From a virus: a DNA stretch of 64,000 bases. The notes beneath the pieces are model-generated. The model was not told where the DNA came from and ran no database searches. It saw only the letters and a program-made list of their open reading frames with translations. The stretch is from IMG/VR virus record IMGVR_UViG_3300032046_000005, positions 51,633-115,632 of that record. One strand, 5' to 3'. Below are positions 58,147 through 64,000 of this stretch, in pieces. The stretch's first letter is position 1. Each line of letters starts with the position of its first letter. The position numbers and the translations under genes were made by a program.

Positions 58147-58320
58147 ATGGAAATAAAGAAAAACAAAAAACCGTATATATTCTCGCTTTCTGAAGATGCA
58201 AACAACATGTTAAACGAATGCGTGAATTTGATAAACGAAAAGAAGGAAGGAAAGATAAATAGATCGTTGATTATTGAATCGTTGATTAAGAAATTGAACG
58301 AAGACTTGAAAAAGAAATGA
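58147..58320 (+). CDS. Ribbon-helix-helix protein (57 aa)
   Basis: PYIFSLSEDANNMLNECVNLI then GKINRSLIIESLIKKL gives the strand-helix-helix of Arc/ParG-type proteins. It is ATGA-coupled to the next gene and opens the operon that leads to the ParB-like fusion. May bind the repeats in the adjacent intergenic region and act as autorepressor. Confidence 0.65.
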   Translation: MEIKKNKKPYIFSLSEDANNMLNECVNLINEKKEGKINRSLIIESLIKKLNEDLKKK

Positions 58321-58745
58321 ACGAGAACGATAATGAAAAAGAAATTTTTTTGCCTGAAGAAAACAAAGGAAGATTTCAATTTATAAAATGGATAAATAAA
58401 GGAATGGTTTATGAAGAGAAAAACAACGAGCCAATTGAAGGAGTAGGATATGATGAAAAAGGAATATATTGTGTTAAATGGAGCAATAAACATGGAGTAT
58501 TTTTCAAGAAATATGTTTATAATATAGTGTTTGAAATAGATGAAATTAAAACAAAAACAAAAGAAATGAAATATAATAGTAAAAAATACGAAGTATATTC
58601 GTTTTTCTTGAATGGAATCAAACATGAAAATGTTTCGTTTAATGGAATGATGAAGGCATTGAAACCGTTTGAAACGAACGAAGAATATGGAAGAAAAGAT
58701 GCGATAAAAAGGATTGTTGCGATACAGGAAAAAAATAAGGTTTAA
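58317..58745 (+). CDS. Hypothetical protein
   Basis: 142 residues, alpha/beta with many aromatic strands (YDEKGIYCVKWSNKHGVFF; KKYVYNIVFEIDEI). Acidic N-terminus. Second gene in the RHH-ParB operon. Not recognised. Confidence 0.55.
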   Translation: MNENDNEKEIFLPEENKGRFQFIKWINKGMVYEEKNNEPIEGVGYDEKGIYCVKWSNKHGVFFKKYVYNIVFEIDEIKTKTKEMKYNSKKYEVYSFFLNGIKHENVSFNGMMKALKPFETNEEYGRKDAIKRIVAIQEKNKV

Positions 58746-58802
58746 AAGTAATGAACAACTATACGAACAAAAGAATGAATGAATGAACGAGTGAAATAAT
58801 GA

Positions 58803-60275
58803 ATGAAAGAATATAAATGGATTGATGTAAAGGATTTGAAATTTTCGGGATTGAGGGAAATAAGGCAACATACCGTGGAACAGATAAAGGAAAGTGTGAA
58901 GGAAAATGGATTTGACGAGGCGAGGGTATTGTTGGTAATTCCTGATACTGAAAACGGAAAGTATGTAGTAGCGGGAGGAAATCATAGGCTAAAAGCATTG
59001 ATTGAGATGAAAGTGGAAAAAGTGCCATGTTTGATCGATAACGAAGGGGATTTGTATCAACTTGCGATACAAGATAACGAAGCGGAAAAAACTTATGCGC
59101 CAATTGATTTGTTTGATTATTTGTATATGATTGAACGACTGAAAAAAGAAAATAAATCATTAAAAGAAATTAGTATAATAATTGGATGGGAAGAAAATCT
59201 TATTAAATCTTATTCTGCTTTACTCAAAAATATAGTTGCAGAATTTTTAGAGTTTTGCAAGTTGCATCAAAAAGATCGTGCATCTGAAAAAGTTGCAATT
59301 ACAACTTTTAATTTTACTGAAGGATGGTTTCGAAATAGTGGATTATATGAACTTAACGAAGAACACCAATTAAAAACAATCAAATGGTTCATTGAAGAAA
59401 AGAAATGTAAAGTATCAACAAATCAAATACAAGAAAAAACAAATGCGTTAAAAGAAATAGAAGAACAAATACAATTACTTGAAGATAATTTAGATCCAAC
59501 AATAGATGCTAAGAAATTGATTGAATCGATAGAAAACGGAGAATATACAACGGAAAGATTAGCAACGGTAATTAAAAGATTGAACGAAGGAGCAAAAGAT
59601 AAAGCGTTGTTTGGAGTAGATTGTAGAGATGAATTAAAAAAGTTAGAAGATGGTTCGATTGATTGTATGATTACTGATCCTCCTTGGGGTGTTGAATACG
59701 TGCCTTCAAGAAAAACAACTAATCCACAATTTGATAAAGAACTGAAAGAGGTATTGATTTTGCTTGATGATGTATTCAAGGAATGCAAAAGAGTATTGAA
59801 AAATAATGGACACGTTTATGTGTTCTTTCCAACAATGTTTTTTGTTGAATTTAAGAATTTGCTTGAAAAATATTTTGCAGTATATTCTATTCCATTGATT
59901 TGGTATAAAAATAATCATAATCTATGTAATTTTAAGCAAAGATATGCTTCGATTTATGAAACCGTGTTTTTTTGCAAGATGGAAAAAGGAGATTTGAGAG
60001 AACTAAATGCTAAAGTTTCACCTGATGTGTTGAAGTATGATAAACCAATGAACAAACAACACGATGCACAAAAACCAGAAGATTTATTAGAATATTTGAT
60101 AAAGAACTCAACAGGAAAAGAAGAAGTTATATTAGATCCATTCATGGGATCTGGAAGTACATTAATAGCTGCAATAAAATCTGGAAGGCATTATATTGGA
60201 TTTGAAAAAGAAAAATCATACGAATCAAACTTTAAAAGAAGAATAGGAGAAATATTAGAAGGTAAAGCTAAATAA
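58803..60275 (+). CDS. ParB-like domain fused to DNA methyltransferase
   Basis: 490 residues. The N-terminal 110 form a ParB/Srx-like domain (ARVLLVIPDTENGKY, VVAGGNHRLKALIEMKVEKVP). A helical linker follows. The C-terminal half is an amino-methyltransferase with MITDPPWGVEY near 290 and VILDPFMGSGSTLIAAI near 445, beta-class order. Fusions of this kind occur in phages and plasmids, where the ParB part may act as a nuclease or targeting module. Followed without a gap by a nuclease-like gene. Confidence 0.82.
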   Translation: MKEYKWIDVKDLKFSGLREIRQHTVEQIKESVKENGFDEARVLLVIPDTENGKYVVAGGNHRLKALIEMKVEKVPCLIDNEGDLYQLAIQDNEAEKTYAPIDLFDYLYMIERLKKENKSLKEISIIIGWEENLIKSYSALLKNIVAEFLEFCKLHQKDRASEKVAITTFNFTEGWFRNSGLYELNEEHQLKTIKWFIEEKKCKVSTNQIQEKTNALKEIEEQIQLLEDNLDPTIDAKKLIESIENGEYTTERLATVIKRLNEGAKDKALFGVDCRDELKKLEDGSIDCMITDPPWGVEYVPSRKTTNPQFDKELKEVLILLDDVFKECKRVLKNNGHVYVFFPTMFFVEFKNLLEKYFAVYSIPLIWYKNNHNLCNFKQRYASIYETVFFCKMEKGDLRELNAKVSPDVLKYDKPMNKQHDAQKPEDLLEYLIKNSTGKEEVILDPFMGSGSTLIAAIKSGRHYIGFEKEKSYESNFKRRIGEILEGKAK

Positions 60276-60916
60276 TGGAAAGAAATATAGAAGAATATTT
60301 TGGAAAATGGGAAGATAAACCAGAAGTAAAAAAAGGAAATTTTGGAGAAAGAATAGTAAAAGATTATTTAGAAAAAGAAGGATATGTTGTATATACAACC
60401 AAATCAATTGGTTCTCATTTGTGTGATGGATTTGTTTCAAATAAGAACAAAAAAGAAATATTTATTGGAGATGTTAAATCAAAAGCAAGAAGGAATATAT
60501 ATCCAGATACAGGAATAGATGAAAAGTATTATAATAATTATAAAGAACTTTCTATGAAATATAATATGCCTTTTTTTCTTTATTTTATTGATGAAGGAAT
60601 GAAAAAGATTTATGGAAATCGATTAGATGTATTAGAAATAGAAAGAACAATTCTTTATGAATATGATAATGGAAAAGGAAAAGAAAGTTTTCCAATTACA
60701 TATCCAAGTCCAAAAATTGATAGTAAAGGAAATAATATTGTTTATTTTCCTTTATGTTGTATGAAAGAAATGAATAATATTACTTCTGAAGATGTAGAAA
60801 TATTAAAAGATTTGAGTAGAAGATCTATTGAATACAAACCAAATCAAAATGAAAAAATAACAATTATTGATTCAAAAATAAAAGAAGAAATCAATAAAGT
60901 TTTTTATATGATATAA
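60275..60916 (+). CDS. PD-(D/E)xK restriction-endonuclease-like protein
   Basis: 213 residues. Conserved features: GNFGERIVKDYLEKEGYVVY (helix with the first Glu), HLCDGFV (active-site Asp) and FIGDVKSKAR (the D/E-x-K strand), a full PD-(D/E)xK core. It starts on the last base of the methyltransferase stop (TAATG). A methylase followed by a nuclease reads as a viral restriction-modification pair, although a repair or recombination nuclease is possible. Confidence 0.65.
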   Translation: MERNIEEYFGKWEDKPEVKKGNFGERIVKDYLEKEGYVVYTTKSIGSHLCDGFVSNKNKKEIFIGDVKSKARRNIYPDTGIDEKYYNNYKELSMKYNMPFFLYFIDEGMKKIYGNRLDVLEIERTILYEYDNGKGKESFPITYPSPKIDSKGNNIVYFPLCCMKEMNNITSEDVEILKDLSRRSIEYKPNQNEKITIIDSKIKEEINKVFYMI

Positions 60917-60921
60917 CTTAA

Positions 60922-60951
60922 CTTTTTTTCTTTATTTTTATTTTTTTTTAT
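60922..60951 (+). terminator. Oligo-T terminator
   Basis: Four T-rich runs interrupted by C or A right after the stop at 60916. Confidence 0.5.
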
Positions 60952-60960
60952 TAAAACCAA

Positions 60961-60973
60961 AACATTAAATAGG
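60961..60973 (+). promoter_or_regulatory. TATA box
   Basis: AACATTAAATAGG about 11-23 bp before ATG 60984; a leaderless transcript is likely. Confidence 0.5.
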
Positions 60974-60983
60974 GAAATAAACA

Positions 60984-61640
60984 ATGAAAATATTAAATCT
61001 TTTTAGTGGAATTGGAGGAAATAGAGAATTATGGAAGAATGAGTATGAAATAACTGCTGTAGAATATGATGAAAAAATAGCTAAATTATATTCAGAAAGG
61101 TTTCCAAAAGATAAAATGATAATAGGAGATGCTTATGAATATTTAGAAAAAAACTATCAAGAATTTGATATAATTTGGGCATCTCCTCCTTGTGTTACTC
61201 ATTCAAGAATAAATATTAATTTCAATCAAACATGGAATATAAGACTTCCAGATTTGAAATTATATTCAATCATAATTTTTTTAAAACAATGGTTTAAAGG
61301 TAATTGGATTGTAGAAAATGTTATTCCTTTTTATTCTCCTTTAATTAAACCTAGTTGTATTAGAGGAAGACATTGTTATTGGTCTAATGTTGCTATTCCT
61401 TCTGATAAAAAAAAAAGAATAAGAGAAGTAGGATGTCACCATTCTAAAAAATATTTATCTACTTTAAATCCAAAACAACAAACAAAGGAAAAATTTTCTA
61501 AAATAGTAAGGAATAAAGTAAATTCTATGGAAGGAAAGATTTTATTAGATTATTTAATACACAAAAATCAAAAAAGTATATTTGATTATAATATAAATGA
61601 TAATACCAAAACTTTAAATACGAACAAAGACATATATTAA
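60984..61640 (+). CDS. C5-cytosine DNA methyltransferase-like protein (short)
   Basis: 218 residues. LNLFSGIGGNRELW is the SAM motif, ASPPCVTHSRI the catalytic Pro-Cys, and WIVENVIPFY the ENV motif. Typical enzymes are 300-400 residues, so the target-recognition domain and last motifs are shortened. This is common in phage Dcm-like proteins that methylate their own DNA. It has its own promoter after the nuclease gene. Confidence 0.78.
   Translation: MKILNLFSGIGGNRELWKNEYEITAVEYDEKIAKLYSERFPKDKMIIGDAYEYLEKNYQEFDIIWASPPCVTHSRININFNQTWNIRLPDLKLYSIIIFLKQWFKGNWIVENVIPFYSPLIKPSCIRGRHCYWSNVAIPSDKKKRIREVGCHHSKKYLSTLNPKQQTKEKFSKIVRNKVNSMEGKILLDYLIHKNQKSIFDYNINDNTKTLNTNKDIY
61612..61622 (+). promoter_or_regulatory. 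TATA box
   Basis: CTTTAAATACG inside the end of the methyltransferase gene, about 21-31 bp before ATG 61643. Confidence 0.5.
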
Positions 61641-61642
61641 TC

Positions 61643-62041
61643 ATGACTAAAACTGTTTTCGAAAGAATTTTTGACAAGTTATCAAGAATTGTTGATTTTG
61701 ATGCGTTAAAGAACAACGAATATTTAAAATACAAATCGATTGGATTGATGGATTTGAACGTTGATTTTTTGCGTGGAGATAATAAAGAATTTAGAATTTC
61801 AATGGCACATGACTACGAACAAAACGGGGATTTGATGTGTGATCCTGACATGGAAATTAGAGTATATCCAGAAACAAAAATGGCTGAAGCGATGACTTAT
61901 CAGGATGGATTTGGATATAAGGAAGTGTATGTTGAAACTGAAAGCAGAACATTGGTTCATTTGAAAAATAAGAAGGAACTTAACGAATTCTTGAACAAAT
62001 GGTTAACGAATTTGATTAACCAAGATTTTAAAGCAATGTAA
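61643..62041 (+). CDS. DUF6908/DUF1249-like protein
   Basis: 132 residues. ISMAHDYEQNGDLMCDPDMEIRV is close to the pattern shared by DUF1249 and DUF6908 proteins (H.y.QNGD.m.DPeM...v), known from plasmids and phages but without an assigned activity. C-terminal helix ends NEFLNKWLTNLINQDF. Confidence 0.65.
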   Translation: MTKTVFERIFDKLSRIVDFDALKNNEYLKYKSIGLMDLNVDFLRGDNKEFRISMAHDYEQNGDLMCDPDMEIRVYPETKMAEAMTYQDGFGYKEVYVETESRTLVHLKNKKELNEFLNKWLTNLINQDFKAM

Positions 62042-62067
62042 TTTTTTGATTTTTTTGATTTTTTTTG
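62042..62067 (+). terminator. Oligo-T terminator
   Basis: Three T runs separated by GA, just after 62041. Confidence 0.5.
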
Positions 62068-62076
62068 AACATAAAA

Positions 62077-62087
62077 CTTTAAATAAT
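62077..62087 (+). promoter_or_regulatory. TATA box
   Basis: CTTTAAATAAT about 20-30 bp before ATG 62107. Confidence 0.6.
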
Positions 62088-62106
62088 ATAAAGAATTACA
62101 TTTAAT

Positions 62107-62364
62107 ATGGTTAAGTATAAAGTAATTGATAGTTTATTAAAGTCTGATATTGATGGAATAATAAAGACTAAATTTAGACCATATCACAAAGCGTTAAAAA
62201 AACTAAGGAAAGACATGCGAAAAGCATTGGATGAAGGAAAGGATTTTACGGGGAAGATCATGATGGTAAAGAACAACGGATTAGAAGAAATAAAGGCAGA
62301 ATTGACGGTAACAAATCAAGAAGGTAAAGATCTGAATCCTAACGAATGGAAAAAAAGACTTTAA
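62107..62364 (+). CDS. Small basic protein (85 aa)
   Basis: Helical basic N-terminus (FRPYHKALKKLRKDMRKAL), then a short beta part. Flanked by its own TATA box and a T-rich terminator (62373-62397), so a single-gene unit. Possible nucleic-acid binding. Confidence 0.55.
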   Translation: MVKYKVIDSLLKSDIDGIIKTKFRPYHKALKKLRKDMRKALDEGKDFTGKIMMVKNNGLEEIKAELTVTNQEGKDLNPNEWKKRL

Positions 62365-62372
62365 AGAAGCAA

Positions 62373-62397
62373 ATTTATTTTTTTTAACTTTTTTTTG
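62373..62397 (+). terminator. Oligo-T terminator
   Basis: T-rich tract ending TTTTTTT, after the stop at 62364. Confidence 0.5.
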
Positions 62398-62418
62398 AGC
62401 ATGTATATAACAACTAAA

Positions 62419-62430
62419 ACTTTAAATAGA
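62419..62430 (+). promoter_or_regulatory. TATA box
   Basis: ACTTTAAATAGA about 21-32 bp before ATG 62451. Confidence 0.6.
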
Positions 62431-62450
62431 AAGTATCATATATGATATAC

Positions 62451-62633
62451 ATGAACGAAAAAGAAAGCATTAATACAAAAACTAATAATCATAATTACAT
62501 GAAAGCACGGACAGAGTTGCTTGAAGGACTTTTAAAAGTAATCTTCAAGCATTTCGGACTTCCGTTTGATTTGGGAATAGAAAACACCAAAATTTTATTG
62601 AAAATGATAGGAATAATGGAAGAACAAGAATAG
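62451..62633 (+). CDS. Small hypothetical protein (60 aa)
   Basis: Starts MNEKESINTKTNNHNYMKAR and continues as a helix (ELLEGLLKVIFKHFGLPFDL). First gene of a tight run of small genes to the window end. An ATG three codons upstream (62442) is also possible. Confidence 0.5.
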   Translation: MNEKESINTKTNNHNYMKARTELLEGLLKVIFKHFGLPFDLGIENTKILLKMIGIMEEQE

Positions 62634-62655
62634 ACAAAATTAAGGAAGCGAGAAA

Positions 62656-62787
62656 ATGAAAATAAAGTGTGGGAACGATGGTTTGACGAAGGATGCGAAG
62701 AGATGTTTCGATTGCAAAAGATCGGTTGTTAGTATCAAGAGTGGAAAGATAAAGATAGAATGCGAAAAGATATGGATGTGTGATTGA
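62656..62787 (+). CDS. Small zinc-knuckle protein (43 aa)
   Basis: MKIKCGNDGLTKDAKRCFDCK, then a strand and CEKIWMC at the end: five cysteines in 43 residues. Spaced 3 bp before the next gene. Confidence 0.5.
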   Translation: MKIKCGNDGLTKDAKRCFDCKRSVVSIKSGKIKIECEKIWMCD

Positions 62788-62790
62788 ACA

Positions 62791-62997
62791 ATGAGCGAAA
62801 ACCACGATAAATATGAGTTTATGAGTAGAATGGATTTATTAAATGAATGCAGGAGATTGCAAAAAGAAAACCTAAAATTGGGCGAATTAGTCAAACTTTC
62901 TGAACAAATGTTAGAAGAACAAGATGATAAAAAAGAAAAGGAGAATAAGAAAAAAAGGAGATATGAAAAACAATGTTTGGTTTTTTTGATGGAATAA
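62791..62997 (+). CDS. Small coiled-coil protein (68 aa)
   Basis: A helix with heptads (LLNECRRLQKENLKLGELV) and a Lys/Glu tail. Overlaps the next gene by 25 bp. Confidence 0.5.
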   Translation: MSENHDKYEFMSRMDLLNECRRLQKENLKLGELVKLSEQMLEEQDDKKEKENKKKRRYEKQCLVFLME

Positions 62998-63503
62998 TGA
63001 AACAAGAACAAGAATATGAGAGACTGAAAACATTAAAACAACAATTCAAGACTGCAAAAGATTTAGGAGTAAAGGAATGTGTGAAATGTGGTTGGTGTTG
63101 TAATAGGAGAACTTGCATTCCAACTCCAGAAGAATTCAAGAAAATTGCAGAGTATTTACGATTGAGTGTTCAAGAATGCATTAAGAAGTATTTTTGTGTT
63201 GACAAACAAAGTAGTGATGATTTTTGTTATGTAAAGCCTGCTGGAGTAAATCAACAAGATTTGATTGGAAAGTTCATACCATGCGATAGAACATACAACG
63301 AAGGAAAGTGCGTGTTCTTGGTTGATAATAATCTGTGCAAGATACACGATGTTAAACCGTTATCTGCGAAGTTGTTAGAATGTTGGAATGATAATGAAAA
63401 TGAAGGTGATGAAATAATAAAAGCGTGGAAAGAGTATTATAAAAACAACCATGATTTGGATTTTATTAACGAAAAAAATGATTATGATGAAGATGATGAT
63501 TAA
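62973..63503 (+). CDS. YkgJ-type cysteine-cluster protein
   Basis: 176 residues. CVKCGWCCNRRTCIPTPEEF and CVFLVDNNLCKIHDVKPLSAK..ECW are the conserved pieces of the YkgJ/UPF0153 family, thought to bind zinc or iron. The acidic C-terminus (NDYDEDDD) is extra. Role in a virus unknown. Confidence 0.75.
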   Translation: MFGFFDGIMKQEQEYERLKTLKQQFKTAKDLGVKECVKCGWCCNRRTCIPTPEEFKKIAEYLRLSVQECIKKYFCVDKQSSDDFCYVKPAGVNQQDLIGKFIPCDRTYNEGKCVFLVDNNLCKIHDVKPLSAKLLECWNDNENEGDEIIKAWKEYYKNNHDLDFINEKNDYDEDDD

Positions 63504-63671
63504 ATGAGCGAAAGATGGATTGTGAAAAACAAGCATTATATTGTTTTGGAACTGATGGATGTAATATCGGATGTGAGAGACGAACACGATTCTACAATAG
63601 CATTCTTTGATAACGTTCAGAAAAGAATAAACAAGTGGATGGAGATATGGAGGCAAGATAAAGAAAAATGA
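63504..63671 (+). CDS. Small helical protein (55 aa)
   Basis: Starts directly after the previous stop (TAAATGAGCG). Helical, Trp-containing (INKWMEIWRQDKEK). Unknown function. Confidence 0.55.
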   Translation: MSERWIVKNKHYIVLELMDVISDVRDEHDSTIAFFDNVQKRINKWMEIWRQDKEK

Positions 63672-63684
63672 GAGATGAAGAAGA

Positions 63685-63918
63685 ATGGGTGGAAAACAGC
63701 AAAAACCGACCGATTTAAAACACTTGCACGCGCTTGTTCCGAGAAGCAAAAAAGAACAAAAGGAATTTGAGAGGTTCAAGGACAAATTGAACGAGAGCAT
63801 GAAAGTTGTTTGTGACGATTGCAAGCATTATTTGGCGAGTTTGAATTTTTGCAAGGCGTGGAAAATGCCTCGCGATGTGTTAACGGTTGATAATTGCAAG
63901 AGGTTCAAGAAAAAATGA
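63685..63918 (+). CDS. Small zinc-binding protein (77 aa)
   Basis: Basic helical N-terminus and VCDDCKHYLASLNFCKAWKM..NCKRF at the end, a CxxC-H-C-C pattern. ATGA overlap with the last gene. Confidence 0.55.
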   Translation: MGGKQQKPTDLKHLHALVPRSKKEQKEFERFKDKLNESMKVVCDDCKHYLASLNFCKAWKMPRDVLTVDNCKRFKKK

Positions 63919-64000
63919 GTAAAGAAAAAAATGAAGATGAATTTGGAAAAATGTTGAAAGGAGCAATTTCTTGTGGCATGCAAGGAAATAGAATGCATGT
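63915..64000 (+). CDS. Partial hypothetical protein, cut by window end
   Basis: ATG 63915 overlaps the preceding stop (ATGA). The 28 visible residues (MSKEKNEDEFGKMLKGAISC...) show no motif. Confidence 0.5.
   Translation, partial: MSKEKNEDEFGKMLKGAISCGMQGNRMH

Noticed and set aside
58053-58985. 310-residue minus-strand open frame opposite the 58.1-59 kb genes
   Set aside because: Its translation is Phe/Ser/Ile-rich, typical of the antisense of AT-rich coding sequence, and it opposes three coupled plus-strand genes with clear domains.
1-64000. CRISPR array
   Set aside because: No regularly spaced direct repeats of 20-40 bp were found on either strand.

Overview
The window looks like part of the genome of a tailed, HK97-type double-stranded DNA virus of an archaeon, or an integrated relative of one. 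Support for an archaeal host: TATA boxes of the CATTTAAATA type lie about 20-45 bp before many starts, ribosome binding sites are rare, and both tRNA genes carry an intron at the canonical archaeal 37/38 position. Support for a virus: a major capsid protein, decoration and scaffold candidates, a DUF2213-like prohead protease, a portal and a large terminase. Base composition is very AT-rich, coding density is very high, and small Cys-rich zinc proteins and ATGA overlaps are common. No tail genes, polymerase or integrase are visible, so the genome is larger than this window. The host lineage cannot be read from the sequence.

Layout. 1-25.9 kb (minus strand): head morphogenesis. Reading in the direction of transcription the order is a small head gene, the portal, small accessory genes, a block of glycan genes (about 9.4-21.7 kb), two zinc-motif virion-type proteins (one with an HExxH peptidase domain), protease, scaffold, decoration, capsid. 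The glycan block holds three sulfotransferase-like modules, three glycosyltransferase domains, a radical SAM/SPASM enzyme, a deacetylase-like protein, a SAM methyltransferase, a left-handed beta-helix acyltransferase, a PseA/WbpG-type sugar amidotransferase and a PseB/WbpM-type dehydratase. It is interrupted by GIY-YIG and HNH homing endonucleases. 26-34 kb: zinc proteins, tRNA-Leu and tRNA-Ser, a small-gene operon with an ASCH protein, a DNA methyltransferase, the terminase, and adjacent reduced NeuC-like and NeuB-like genes. 34-43.5 kb (mostly minus): many small zinc, coiled-coil and membrane proteins, a second capsid-gene pair and an RNA ligase. 43.6-54.5 kb (plus): a family of large multi-Cys proteins, a second RNA ligase and an HNH enzyme, followed by a 600-bp structured non-coding region. 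54.6-57.4 kb (minus): a regulator with a clear palindromic operator and small early-type genes. 57.4-58.1 kb: an AT-rich repeat region between divergent operons. 58.1-64 kb (plus): a ribbon-helix-helix protein, a ParB-methyltransferase fusion, a PD-(D/E)xK nuclease, a C5-cytosine methyltransferase and small genes.

Three themes stand out. First, the virus seems to carry its own nonulosonic-acid-related and sulfated-glycan toolkit inside the head operon, which suggests glycosylated virions or remodelling of the host surface. Second, two RNA ligases plus two intron-bearing tRNA genes suggest RNA repair or tRNA replenishment. Third, a restriction-modification-like block begins next to an iteron-rich, AT-rich region that could be a replication or partition site. 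Function calls come from motif recognition by eye; no database search was possible.
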